From Virgibacillus proomii (GTDB taxonomy: Bacteria; Bacillota; Bacilli; Bacillales; Amphibacillaceae), in the NCBI RefSeq assembly GCF_900162615.1, contig NZ_FUFN01000009.1, positions 45,176 through 109,175 of the forward strand: a stretch of DNA of 64,000 nucleotides, in the 5' to 3' direction. Position 1 is the first letter of the stretch. Each line of letters opens with the position of its first letter. Positions 53,950-63,145 of this stretch are shown in pieces. The notes under the pieces were generated by a model that searched no databases, was not told the origin of the DNA, and saw only the letters and a program-made list of their open reading frames with translations. Position numbers and translations under genes: made by a program.

Positions 53950-54291
53950 TTAACTGTTATTTATAAAATAATACCCTTTTACATAAAATCCTTTATTTAT
54001 TAAAAATCTGGCTGCGATATTTTTATCAACATGATTGGATGTAACTAAAATTACAGAACAAGCAGGAATATCTTGGTAATGTCGGTTTAAATAAGCTAAA
54101 GGTAAAGGCATCGCTTGATCGAGCTTATCTTTATGGGATATATTATAATCTCTTAAATCCAGTAATACTGTACCATCATCCAGTTTAACAAGTTTATCTC
54201 GCTCCATATTATTTACACCTCGAACCGGGATATACCTTTTATATATAATATAAAGTGTAAAAATTGCTAGTCCTGCGATCATTAAACTCAT
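53950..54291 (-). CDS. membrane-anchored rhodanese-like protein lacking the catalytic Cys
   Basis: A 113-residue protein with an N-terminal membrane anchor (MIAGLAIFTLYIIYKRYIPV) and a rhodanese-like fold (VLLDLRDYNISHK). Where its neighbour has CQSGMRS the loop here reads VTSNHVDKN, so no persulfide can form; the usual C-terminal GG turn is also gone (VKGYYFINNS). Start and anchor (YIPVRGVNNM) closely parallel the next gene (FIPVKGINQI), so it arose by tandem duplication. Possibly a partner or decoy subunit. Confidence 0.8.
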   Translation of the reverse strand: MSLMIAGLAIFTLYIIYKRYIPVRGVNNMERDKLVKLDDGTVLLDLRDYNISHKDKLDQAMPLPLAYLNRHYQDIPACSVILVTSNHVDKNIAARFLINKGFYVKGYYFINNS

Positions 54292-54341
54292 GCTCTATCC
54301 CCCTTTTTCCAAAGATGACTGCAGTTTTAAAGGTCAAGAAC

Positions 54342-54701
54342 TTACATCCATGAGCTCATCCCGCCTTTAACATTCGAGATCTTTTCAAAACCATTTTTCT
54401 TAAGGAACTTTGCTGCTCTCATACTCCTCATTCCACTTTGACAAATAACAATAATCTCCTTATGTTTATCTAAATCTTTTATGCGATTAGCCAATTCATG
54501 CAACGGAATATTTGTAAATGGCTTTCGATGATTCGCTTTATACTCCTGCGGCGTACGAACATCTACAAACTGTACATTTTTGTTCGTAAACTTACGCTTT
54601 GCCTCTTGAGATGTAATTTGATTAATTCCTTTTACTGGTATAAACCGGCTAATGAGAAAAGCAATTGCTAAAATTATAATTATCCCTTGAAATATCTCCA
54701 T
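54342..54701 (-). CDS. membrane-anchored rhodanese
   Basis: A 119-residue sulfurtransferase with an N-terminal membrane segment (QGIIIILAIAFLISRFIPV) and a full rhodanese domain: FVDVRTPQEYKANHRKPFTN, catalytic loop IVICQSGMRSMRAAKFLKKN and GGMSSWM at the end. The domain probably faces the cytoplasm. Lies downstream of the CstR-like repressor gene on the same strand. Confidence 0.92.
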   Translation of the reverse strand: MEIFQGIIIILAIAFLISRFIPVKGINQITSQEAKRKFTNKNVQFVDVRTPQEYKANHRKPFTNIPLHELANRIKDLDKHKEIIVICQSGMRSMRAAKFLKKNGFEKISNVKGGMSSWM

Positions 54702-54964
54702 CTACTGCTCTCCCGTCTATTTTGCATCGAAAGAAAACTATGTGTCAATCCTTTGACGTTATTGAATTTTAAACGTGTCACTTTGTCGTATTAACTTTAC
54801 TTCTGTCAGAAATTTTATAAGTCTATCAATATAAAAACGATTACCACATTGCATTAATTTTGTTCTCTTAAAAACTACTCTTCCTATACGCATAAAGAAG
54901 GAATGCTAATTTTTCTTTCTAGGTGAATATGTCAGTGATTTTTAATGTTTATTAATAAAAGCGA

Positions 54965-55219
54965 TTATCTGCTTTTAACAAGTAAATTAACTGCTTCATT
55001 AATTAATTCTTCTGCATTTTCACCGTCTGCTTGCCGAATGCATATTTCAAGATTTTTACTGACTACCAAAGCCGAAGTACGATCAAGTGCACTCTTTACT
55101 GCTGATAATTGCATGACAACATCTCTACAGTCTTTTTCTTCTTCCATCATTCTTAATATTCCTTTTACTTGGCCTTCGATACGTTTCATGCGATTTTTAA
55201 CGCGACTATCGTATTTCAT
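54965..55219 (-). CDS. cstR: CsoR-family repressor, CstR (persulfide-sensing) type
   Basis: An 84-residue four-helix repressor. Cys31 (EKDCRDVVMQLSAV) and Cys60 (NLEICIRQ) are kept, at exactly the positions of the persulfide-sensing pair of Staphylococcus aureus CstR. The copper-binding His of CsoR (usually HxxHC before the second Cys) is replaced by NLEIC, arguing against a copper sensor. It would leave DNA when the two Cys form a polysulfide bridge. It probably controls the sulfur genes downstream through ATACC-N6-GGTAT sites, including one upstream of itself. Confidence 0.9.
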   Translation of the reverse strand: MKYDSRVKNRMKRIEGQVKGILRMMEEEKDCRDVVMQLSAVKSALDRTSALVVSKNLEICIRQADGENAEELINEAVNLLVKSR

Positions 55220-55307
55220 TCCTCCTAACTCCTCTCTATATCTATTTTAAATGTTGTCCTATTATTTATTAACATGTTTTTATTTGATTGCAATTCCACT
55301 CCATATT

Positions 55308-55323
55308 ATACCCTGCCAGGTAT
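55308..55323. promoter_or_regulatory. CstR-like operator upstream of cstR
   Basis: ATACCCTGCCAGGTAT: perfect ATACC-N6-GGTAT, 89 bases before the cstR start, suited to autoregulation. Confidence 0.75.
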
Positions 55324-55379
55324 TTTGTCAACCATTAAAAATTCTTCTCTATAAAAACTGAACGCATGAAACTAAATTA

Positions 55380-55620
55380 GGAATTAAATCACTCGGTTAG
55401 CGACGGACAAACGGAAGAACTTCTGGCGAGATAGTGAAACTCATTCAAAGAGCACTTTTCTCCTTTAAAAATCGCGGTGTATTGCTGCCGTAGCTTTCCT
55501 TGTCCTGTTGACTCGAACGAACCTGAGGATTCAGGAGCCGTTGTTCTCATCATGTTCGTAAATCATAAGCAGATTTTGAAATGAGAGAAATACCGCTCCC
55601 TTATATTCGGGATAAAGTAA
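55380..55620 (+). repeat. divergent nested repeat copy
   Basis: ACTCGGTTAGCGACGGACAA ACGG (third family) leads to GATAGTGAAACTC, then a divergent inner element sharing GTTCTCATCATGTTCGTAAA with 60085 and ending ATTCGGGATAAAG. No gene lies between 55220 and 55733. Confidence 0.5.
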
Positions 55621-55689
55621 ATTTTCATTCAAGTGTTGTGCTTTTTTTGGAGCGGAACAAAGGCTAAAACTCGGTGGTACTTGAAAAGG

Positions 55690-55729
55690 AAAAGGTTACA
55701 GAAAGAGGATTTTTTCTGTAACCTTTTTA
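55690..55729. terminator. rho-independent terminator after glcF
   Basis: AAAGGTTACAGAAA / TTTCTGTAACCTTT with T- and A-runs on both sides. Confidence 0.8.
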
Positions 55730-55733
55730 CTTC

Positions 55734-57104
55734 TCATATTTTTGTAGCAGCAATGTGTTTTTCAACAACTGGTTTAGCGTTAGCATGCTCATAAGCTTGG
55801 AGTAATAAATCGACAATATGAACAGCTTCCATTTCATCCGAAAGTCCCTCACGTTCAATTCCTAACTTCATTTGCAATAAACAACCCGGATTAGCTGTAA
55901 CAATTGTTTTCGCTTTGGTATGAATCGCTTGCTCCATTTTATAATCCAATATTTGCATGGCCATTTCAGATTGTACAATATTATATATTCCTGCTGATCC
56001 ACAGCAACGGCTGGCATCCTTCATTTCAACATAATGAACACCTTGAATAGATTCTAATAATTGCCGAGGTTCCATAAATGTTTTTTGCCCGTTTTTCAAA
56101 TGACAGGAGTCCTGATACGTTACAATCTGTTCTGGAAGTGATAAGGGTTGTTTATGAAAATCTAATTCTATTAATATACGGGTAATATCTTTAATTTTAT
56201 TACAAAATTGAGTTGCGCGTTCAACCCAATCTAGTTCGTATTTAAGCAAATGTGCATATTCAACTAGGAAAGCTCCACAACCCCCAGCATTTGTAATAAT
56301 ATAATCTACTTCTGCCTGTTCAAATGCTGCAATATTCCGTTTCGCCATTTCTCTAGCTTGATCCACTTCACCGCTATGCCCATGTAGTGCTCCGCAGCAC
56401 GCTTGAGTTTCTGGTACGACAATTTCACAGCCTGCATACTGTAATAGTTTAATCGTAGCATCATTTGTTTTCATAAACATCGTGTCCATTAAGCAGCCCG
56501 AGAAAAAAGCAACTTTCTTTTTCCTTTTCTGCTGTAATGGCTGTAAATGACGTGGACGCTCCTTCATTTCTTTTCGCTTTGGTACATTTGGCAATACTTT
56601 TTCCATCGTTCGTAGACTTTCAGGAAATAGTTTCATAATTCCAATTGATTGAGCTAATTTTTGTGTACCTGAGCGCTGGTAAAAGCCCAGTAGCCCGGTT
56701 AAACCAATCATTCGGTTTTGATATGGAAATACATTTTTTAAAAAAATACCTTTTAAAACTTTTTCAGGTAATGTTTGTTTTTTACTTTGATAGATCGCAT
56801 CTCTAGCTTGTTCCAGTAATCTGCCAAAGTTTACTCCAGAAGGGCAGACCGGTTCACAAGCTCTACAACCAAGACACATATCGATGGATTCTTTTACCTC
56901 TTCACTTGGTTCAATGACCCCATCGACAACCCCTTTCATTAATGCAATACGTCCCCGTGGTGAATGTACTTCATTACGACCTGTTTCAATATACGTGGGA
57001 CATGTCGGTAAACAAAAACCGCAACGGGTGCAATTCATTAATTCATCATAGTCCATTTTTTCTTTAAATGCTTCTTGAATGCGTTGTTTTTCTGCTGTAT
57101 TCAT
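55734..57104 (-). CDS. glcF: glycolate oxidase iron-sulfur subunit
   Basis: A 456-residue subunit with two 4Fe-4S binding sets, CTRCGFCLPTCPTY near residue 21 and CLGCRACEPVCPSG near 72, and two CCG domains (SGCLMDTMF ... CCGALHGHSG near 237; SCHLKNGQ ... CCGSAGIYN near 370). It transfers electrons from the GlcD flavoprotein. The ATG overlaps the glcD stop by four bases (ATGA). Equivalent to B. subtilis YsfD. Confidence 0.93.
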   Translation of the reverse strand: MNTAEKQRIQEAFKEKMDYDELMNCTRCGFCLPTCPTYIETGRNEVHSPRGRIALMKGVVDGVIEPSEEVKESIDMCLGCRACEPVCPSGVNFGRLLEQARDAIYQSKKQTLPEKVLKGIFLKNVFPYQNRMIGLTGLLGFYQRSGTQKLAQSIGIMKLFPESLRTMEKVLPNVPKRKEMKERPRHLQPLQQKRKKKVAFFSGCLMDTMFMKTNDATIKLLQYAGCEIVVPETQACCGALHGHSGEVDQAREMAKRNIAAFEQAEVDYIITNAGGCGAFLVEYAHLLKYELDWVERATQFCNKIKDITRILIELDFHKQPLSLPEQIVTYQDSCHLKNGQKTFMEPRQLLESIQGVHYVEMKDASRCCGSAGIYNIVQSEMAMQILDYKMEQAIHTKAKTIVTANPGCLLQMKLGIEREGLSDEMEAVHIVDLLLQAYEHANAKPVVEKHIAATKI

Positions 57105-58522
57105 GATTCTTCCACCACCACTTGTTGTCTTTCATAAGGCATGAACATTTTCCCTGGGTTCATGATCGCATTTGGGTCGATTGCTTGCTTAATGCTGCGC
57201 ATTATCTCAATACCATGCTCTCCAGCCTTCAATTGTAAATATGGCAGTTTCATCATTCCCACACCATGTTCCCCGGTAATCGTTCCTCCTAATTCAACCG
57301 CTTTTTCAAAAATCTCTGCAAACGCCTTTTCGACTAATTCAATTTCTTCTTCATTGCGTACATCAGTTAAACAGGTTGGATGGAGATTTCCATCTCCAGC
57401 ATGACCAAATGTGCAAATGGTTAATTGATATTTTTCTGCAATCTCACTAATTGCTTTTACCATGTTAGCAATTTCTGAACGCGGAACAGTCGCGTCCTCT
57501 AAAATAGTCGTTGGTTTTAGCCGTGACAATGCCGATAATGCTGTTCTTCTTGCAGCAGTTAATTGTTCTGCTTCTTCCTTCGTTTTCGCTAATTGGACAG
57601 CAAATGCACGATTCTCTTTGCATAATGCTGCAATTTTTTCCATATCGCGAATGACTACTTCATGTGGACCATCTTGCTCAATTAAAAGCACTGCTTTTGC
57701 TTCCGTTGGTAAACCGATCTTGGCAAAATCCTCCACTACTTTTACCGTTGCTTGATCCAAGAATTCCAATGTTGCAGGTATAATCCGATTCGCAATAATT
57801 GCTGAAACACTCTCAGCAGCAGCTTCTAAATCTTCATAAAGCGCTAGCATCGTTTGCTTCGTTTCCGGTTGTAGAATTAATTTTAAAATTGCTTCCGTAA
57901 TTACTCCTAATGTTCCTTCTGCCCCAACATACAGTCTGGTCAAATCATATCCGGCTACGTCTTTTGCCAGTTTTCCACCTGTTTGAATGATCTCGCCATT
58001 AGGGAGCACGATTTCTAGCCCAATCACATAGTCTCTGGTTACGCCATATTTCAGACCACGGAGACCACCAGAATTTTCACTAATATTACCGCCAATTTGC
58101 GAAATATGCATGGATCCTGGATCAGGCGGATAAAATAAGCCCACTTCCTGTGCCGCTTCTAAAATATCTTTTGTATACACGCCAGCCTGAACGGTCATTG
58201 TTAAATTTTCTTCATCAATTTCTAAAATTTGATTCATGTGCTTAAAAATAAGGACAATCCCGCCTTCTGTTGGTGTAGTACCAGCACATAAATTTGTTCC
58301 AGATCCCCTTGGTACAATCGGAATTTTATGTTCATTACAAAGCTTTACGACAGCTTGAACCTCATCCTTATTTCGTGGCGCAACCACGGCATCAGGTAAT
58401 GCTTGGTACCTTGCTGTCGAATCATAGGAATAGGCTAGTAAACTGGCATTATTATCTTCTACGTTTTCTTTCCCAACAATAGCGATTAACTTTTCTCTTA
58501 CATCCCTTTTTAACATATGCAT
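57101..58522 (-). CDS. glcD: glycolate oxidase FAD-linked subunit
   Basis: A 473-residue FAD-binding PCMH-type oxidase. FAD loop VPRGSGTNLCAGTTPTEGG near 74 and DPGSMHISQIGGNISENSGG near 135, with the C-terminal catalytic block TFGHAGDGNLHPTCLTD near 370 and TGEHGVGMMKLPYL near 418. It oxidises glycolate (or D-lactate) to the 2-oxo acid and works with GlcF. Order cdaR-glcD-glcF equals ysfB-ysfC-ysfD of B. subtilis. Confidence 0.92.
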   Translation of the reverse strand: MHMLKRDVREKLIAIVGKENVEDNNASLLAYSYDSTARYQALPDAVVAPRNKDEVQAVVKLCNEHKIPIVPRGSGTNLCAGTTPTEGGIVLIFKHMNQILEIDEENLTMTVQAGVYTKDILEAAQEVGLFYPPDPGSMHISQIGGNISENSGGLRGLKYGVTRDYVIGLEIVLPNGEIIQTGGKLAKDVAGYDLTRLYVGAEGTLGVITEAILKLILQPETKQTMLALYEDLEAAAESVSAIIANRIIPATLEFLDQATVKVVEDFAKIGLPTEAKAVLLIEQDGPHEVVIRDMEKIAALCKENRAFAVQLAKTKEEAEQLTAARRTALSALSRLKPTTILEDATVPRSEIANMVKAISEIAEKYQLTICTFGHAGDGNLHPTCLTDVRNEEEIELVEKAFAEIFEKAVELGGTITGEHGVGMMKLPYLQLKAGEHGIEIMRSIKQAIDPNAIMNPGKMFMPYERQQVVVEES

Positions 58523-58633
58523 TCTCCTAATCAGTAATAATTCTATTTTAAGAAAAATTAAAAGAAAAATATATATTCATAAACACAAAAATACTACTAA
58601 GAAATCGAATACTTTTGTACGTAAGACTAAATT

Positions 58634-59743
58634 TTAACAATAATACAGACGATAGCCAATGTATAGCAACATTAAGTCATCAATCTGTTTTAAATGTAAA
58701 CCCGTTCGTTCCTGAATACGCTTTAAGCGATAATGTAGCGTATTCTTATGAATATGGAGTGCATCTGCTGTTATTTGTATTTGCATATCATGGGAAAACC
58801 AACTAGCCAATGTCCTCATCATCTCTTGTTCCTTAGGTAAATCTTTTAATGTTCGTAAAATAAATTTCTGTTTCGTTTTATCACTTATTTCATATTCCAG
58901 CATCTCAAAACGTAGATCAGCTTCAAACAAGATTGGATTGTTATCATCGGCATGCTCGCTTGCTTTAGCTGCTTGAGCAAAAGATTCTGACAGCCGCTCA
59001 TAGTCCATCCGATTTCCAACCCCTGCATACAAACGAATATTTAAATCACAGTTCACAAGCTCTATAAATCGGCGAAGATGGTTTACTAGTATGGTTTGCT
59101 TCACTGGCTCTAACAACATCACAATTCTATCCTGCCCCCACCGAACAAATAAAGCATTAATCGAATAGTCCCAAGCTGATTTTAACTTTTCAAATCGATG
59201 ATAGGAAAAGCCTGTTTCTAACTGTTTTCGTTTAAAGACAACAATTTGTTTATATGTTTCCATTTCAATATGGAAAAATTTACTTCTCTCTACTAAACTG
59301 GCATAGCTTCCAGTGTGGTTTAACCAGTCAAAAATAAAAAACTCTAAATCTCGTGCTTTACTTTCTTGATTTATTCTCATCATCGTGTCCTGGATGAAAA
59401 GCTCGGTTACTTTTTGTACTAGTCTAGCATATGGCTCTACCATAATTGGGTCACCAGTAATCCCCAATACACCTAAGGGATTCTTATTAATAATAATTGG
59501 AAAGACGACCCCTTCTTGCACACCTTGTAGCCTTTCCGTAAGCTCCTTCGTCATGATTATTTTTTCTTTATGGTTCATCGCTATATACGCACCTTCATGG
59601 TAATTTCCAATCCGTTTTGCATCTGTACTCGCTACAATAATTCCTTGCTGATCCGTTACAATCACTTCTTCATTAATTAATCGATTCATTTCCTGAACAA
59701 TGGAGTTATATAGCTGTTTCGTTTGAAGTAGAATATTTTCCAT
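58634..59743 (-). CDS. CdaR-type transcriptional regulator of glycolate genes (YsfB-like)
   Basis: A 369-residue regulator. Residues about 5-135 are the sugar-diacid recognition domain (VIVTDQQGIIVASTDAKRIG), the middle is a GGDEF-like region, and the C-terminus has a PucR-type helix-turn-helix (ITADALHIHKNTLHYRLKRI). It probably activates glcD-glcF in response to glycolate or a related acid; it stands directly upstream on the same strand, about 110 bases away. Confidence 0.9.
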   Translation of the reverse strand: MENILLQTKQLYNSIVQEMNRLINEEVIVTDQQGIIVASTDAKRIGNYHEGAYIAMNHKEKIIMTKELTERLQGVQEGVVFPIIINKNPLGVLGITGDPIMVEPYARLVQKVTELFIQDTMMRINQESKARDLEFFIFDWLNHTGSYASLVERSKFFHIEMETYKQIVVFKRKQLETGFSYHRFEKLKSAWDYSINALFVRWGQDRIVMLLEPVKQTILVNHLRRFIELVNCDLNIRLYAGVGNRMDYERLSESFAQAAKASEHADDNNPILFEADLRFEMLEYEISDKTKQKFILRTLKDLPKEQEMMRTLASWFSHDMQIQITADALHIHKNTLHYRLKRIQERTGLHLKQIDDLMLLYIGYRLYYC

Positions 59744-60394
59744 CCCATCACCTGCTTATTTCTTTCTAGCTTCATTTTAGCATGCTTTAAAAGAAACTGT
59801 CTGAAATTTTAGTTTCACTTGATTTTACGAAATCAGTTTTTAAAAATATGTAAGCTTCCAATAAACAGCTTAAGTTTTCTCTTCACTCGAAATGGGAAAA
59901 AGATGCTACTCTGTTATAATGAGAAAAAGCTAGAAGCAATCGGTTAGTGATGGACAAACTGAAAAACTCTGACGGGATAAAGTGAAACTTCATTTCTTGG
60001 AGCTTTCCCAAGAAATGTTAGTACCACAAGGGTATGACCTAAAGGCTCTTGAACGAATCGGGATTTAGGAACCGTTTTTCTCATCATGTTCGTAAATATT
60101 TAGCACTTTTTTTGAAATGAGAAAAATACGGATCCTTACATCCGGGATAAAGACAACATGCCTCTGCCACAGGGGGATGTCGACGTCTAAGCGGTAAGCC
60201 CGCTTTTAGTCGCCTTCCTTTTAGATTCGCACCGATGTTAATTTATCGTAGAGGAAAATTGAAGTTTGTTAGTCGCTTGAGCGCTTAAACTAGACGAAGT
60301 TGTTTCAAAACTTATCCACTATGAAAAAACGAATGGCTTTTGCAAGGCAAGAACAAAATATCACATTTCACATTTTCAAAAGGAGGTTTTTAAT
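59744..60394. repeat. intergenic region filled by a third-family repeat split by the GTGAAACTT element
   Basis: CAATCGGTTAGTGATGGACA AACTG at about 59938, then GGGATAAAGTGAAACTTCAT at 59977, inner element to CATCCGGGATAAAG at about 60154, then the rest of the outer repeat (GATGTCGACGTCTAAGCGGT ... AAGTTTGTTAGTCGCTTGAG, CTAGAC near 60300). The uninterrupted form is at 39055. No gene is seen; AAAGGAGG at 60380 serves the next gene. Confidence 0.6.
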
Positions 60395-61381
60395 ATGAAG
60401 CTAAAAAAAGGCAAGGATAATTGCATTACGGATGTAAAAGGAGTACAAGTAGGTCATGTGACATTATATGAGAAGATGGATGAAAAAACGACGATTTGCA
60501 CCGGTGTAACAGCAATTTTGCCGCATAAGTACAATCTATTTCGGAATAAAGTTCATGCAGGCAGTGCTGTACTAAACGGATTTGGCAAAACAACCGGACT
60601 TATTCAAGTGAATGAGTTAGGACTTATCGAATCACCGATTATGCTCACCAATACTTTTAGCGTAGGTGCTGTCTGGCAAGGAACACTCGAATATATGCTG
60701 AGAACGACGGAAGAAATTGGCGATACCACGAGTTCCATTAATATTGTCGTGGGTGAATGTAATGACAGCTATTTAAATGCCGCTCGTTACCCGGCTATCC
60801 AACCTAAACACGCAATAGAAGCCATTGAGGCTGCATCCTCTAATCCGGTAGTAGAGGGGGCGGTTGGTACTGGAAAAGGGATGGTATGTCTTGGATATAA
60901 GGGCGGAATTGGCTCAGCATCTCGTTATGTTACATATCAACAATCAAGCTATCAAATTGGCTGCCTAGTTGTAAGCAATTTTGGAAAGCGCGAGGATGCA
61001 TTATTTGCAAATTGGCAAGCATTTGATCAAGAAACACCAGATGGCTCCATTATGATTGTTATTGCTACAGATGCCCCCCTCTACGATCGTCAGCTGAAAC
61101 GTTTGGCAAAACGCAGTGCTCTAGGATTAGGGCGCACTGGAAGTAATATTGCTAACGGAAGTGGTGATATTGCAATTGCTTTTTCTACCGCTACTACCTG
61201 TTCACACCAAACGGACGCAATAACCGAGACAAAAGAGTGGCTACGCGATGATCACCCAATAATGAATCAGCTATTTCAAGCAGTGGTAGAGATTGTAGAG
61301 GAGGCGGTAATTCGTTCCTTGCTCATGGCAGAAACGACTATTGGCAGATTAGGAAGAATAGTGGAAAAAGCACCTTTATAA
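60395..61381 (+). CDS. P1 (S58/DmpA) family peptidase
   Basis: A 328-residue Ntn-type aminopeptidase that should self-cleave before Ser256 in GSNIANGSGDIAIAFST, giving alpha and beta chains with Ser as nucleophile. Other blocks are ITDVKGVQVGHVTLYE at the start, ESPIMLTNTFSVGAVW near 79 and VGTGKGMVCLGYKGGIGSAS near 157. DmpA relatives release L- or D-amino acids or beta-aminopeptides. AAAGGAGG precedes ATG. An aldehyde dehydrogenase follows 110 bases later. Confidence 0.9.
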   Translation: MKLKKGKDNCITDVKGVQVGHVTLYEKMDEKTTICTGVTAILPHKYNLFRNKVHAGSAVLNGFGKTTGLIQVNELGLIESPIMLTNTFSVGAVWQGTLEYMLRTTEEIGDTTSSINIVVGECNDSYLNAARYPAIQPKHAIEAIEAASSNPVVEGAVGTGKGMVCLGYKGGIGSASRYVTYQQSSYQIGCLVVSNFGKREDALFANWQAFDQETPDGSIMIVIATDAPLYDRQLKRLAKRSALGLGRTGSNIANGSGDIAIAFSTATTCSHQTDAITETKEWLRDDHPIMNQLFQAVVEIVEEAVIRSLLMAETTIGRLGRIVEKAPL

Positions 61382-61491
61382 GTCAATTACCTAACAAGAA
61401 AAACTTATTGTTTAAATTACTTTATGTTTTATTCTATCTTCTCTAGGGAATACCCATTATACAATGATTTCCAAAAAGGAGAGAGTTTCGT

Positions 61492-62919
61492 ATGCGAACA
61501 AATGTAAAGCATTTTATAAATGGGGATTGGGTTGAGTCTACTGGCACGGACACCATTGACGTTATCAACCCCGCAACGGAAGAAGTAATTGGAAAAATAA
61601 GCTCTGGTACAGAAGAAGATTTAAATAAAGCTGTTGTTGCTGCTAAAGCTGTACTGCCATCATTTTCAGAAACAACGAAAGAAGAACGAATAGACATGCT
61701 TAAGGCAATTGCTTCAGAGTATGAAAAAAGAAAAGATGAATTGGTTGAAGTTATTACAGAAGAGCTTGGTTCGCCGGTAACTATGTCAGAAAAAGTCCAC
61801 TATCAAATGGGATATAATCATTTCACACATGTTGCAAAAGCGCTAAAGTCATTTGTCTTTGAGGAAAACCGTGGTAATCACATCATTCGAAAAGAAACAA
61901 TCGGTGTTAGTGGATTAATTACACCATGGAACTTTCCGACCAATCAAGTATCCACAAAAATAGCAAGTGCTATTGCCGCAGGCAGCCCTGTTGTTTTAAA
62001 ACCTGCTTCAAGAACCCCTTTTGCAGCGATGATACTAGCTGAGGTCATTCAGAAGGCTGGTATACCAAAAGGAGCATTTAATTTAGTAAATGGAACCGGA
62101 TCCATTATTGGTAATAGAATTAGTACGCATCCAGATATTGACTTTGTCTCTTTCACTGGTTCTGGGAAAGTGGGAGAAAAAATCATGAAAAATAGCGCAA
62201 AAACGATTAAGAAAGTTGCACTTGAACTTGGTGGAAAGTCACCACTCATCGTTCTAGACGATGCCGATGTGAATGAAGCAGCCAAAACAGCCATCTCCCA
62301 TATTATGATGAATACAGGACAAGTTTGTTCGGCAGCAACTCGAGCCATTATTCCTGTAACCATGAAAAACGATTTTGAAGAGGCAATCAAACATACCCTT
62401 CCTTCATTTAAATATGGCGATCCGAAAAAAACCGATGTCAAAACCGGACCAGTCGTATCAAAAGAACAGTGGGAGACGGTTCAGTCTTATATTAAAAAGG
62501 GCATAGATGAAGGAGCAACCTTGCTTGTCGGTGGACTAGGGAAACCAAAAGGGATGGAAACAGGCTATTTTGTAAAACCTACTGTGTTTACGGATGTTTC
62601 CAATGATATGGTTATTGCACAAGAAGAAATCTTTGGTCCGGTACTGTCGATTATTGCCTATAATGATTTAGAAGAAGCATTAAACATTGCTAATGATACG
62701 GTTTACGGTCTTGCTGGATATGTAGTAGGTAAAAATAAAGACACACTATCCTATGTGGCAAATAAAATTAAAGCAGGACAAATTACTGTGAATAATGGTA
62801 AAATTGACTTCATGGCACCATTTGGCGGTTATAAACAATCTGGGATCGGCAGAGAATGGGGCGACTTTGGTATCGAAGAATTTTTAGAGATAAAAGCAAT
62901 TTTGGGGATGTCCTCCTAA
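61492..62919 (+). CDS. aldehyde dehydrogenase family protein
   Basis: A 475-residue NAD(P)-dependent aldehyde dehydrogenase with catalytic Cys in NTGQVCSAATR (about residue 280), Glu in LELGGKSPLIV (about 246), cofactor block SFTGSGKVGEKIM near 220 and the C-terminal FGGYKQSGIGREWG. This glycine-ending GGYKQSGIGRE form is common in broad-range bacterial enzymes; the substrate is not readable. AAAGGAGAGAG lies before ATG. Confidence 0.9.
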   Translation: MRTNVKHFINGDWVESTGTDTIDVINPATEEVIGKISSGTEEDLNKAVVAAKAVLPSFSETTKEERIDMLKAIASEYEKRKDELVEVITEELGSPVTMSEKVHYQMGYNHFTHVAKALKSFVFEENRGNHIIRKETIGVSGLITPWNFPTNQVSTKIASAIAAGSPVVLKPASRTPFAAMILAEVIQKAGIPKGAFNLVNGTGSIIGNRISTHPDIDFVSFTGSGKVGEKIMKNSAKTIKKVALELGGKSPLIVLDDADVNEAAKTAISHIMMNTGQVCSAATRAIIPVTMKNDFEEAIKHTLPSFKYGDPKKTDVKTGPVVSKEQWETVQSYIKKGIDEGATLLVGGLGKPKGMETGYFVKPTVFTDVSNDMVIAQEEIFGPVLSIIAYNDLEEALNIANDTVYGLAGYVVGKNKDTLSYVANKIKAGQITVNNGKIDFMAPFGGYKQSGIGREWGDFGIEEFLEIKAILGMSS

Positions 62920-62920
62920 C

Positions 62921-63072
62921 TATAAAGTGAAACTTCATTTCTTGGAGCTCTTCCCAAAAAATGTTAGTTGAACGAATCGGGGATTTAGGTGCCGTTTTCT
63001 TCCACTTAGACCCTTTTGTATCAACTCAGGTCTTGAAGTGGGAGTCTCACGGCTCCTTACATGTGGGATAAC
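62921..63072 (+). repeat. dispersed GTGAAACTT repeat
   Basis: ATAAAGTGAAACTTCATTTC to CTCCTTACATGTGGGATAA, starting one base after the aldehyde dehydrogenase stop. Confidence 0.65.
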
Positions 63073-63074
63073 CC

Positions 63075-63110
63075 AAACTAAAACAGGGTTATTCCACCCT
63101 GTTTTAGTTT
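63075..63110. terminator. rho-independent terminator
   Basis: AAACTAAAACAGGG and CCCTGTTTTAGTTT form a perfect 14-bp stem around TTATTCCA; it separates convergent genes. Confidence 0.75.
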
Positions 63111-63145
63111 GCACTACCTATGTTATCAAATGGATTCCTTTGCAT

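Noticed and set aside
55308..55323. Copper-responsive CsoR operator
   Set aside because: The operator type fits both CsoR and CstR, but the repressor lacks the copper-binding His and the neighbours are sulfur genes, so a copper role is unlikely.
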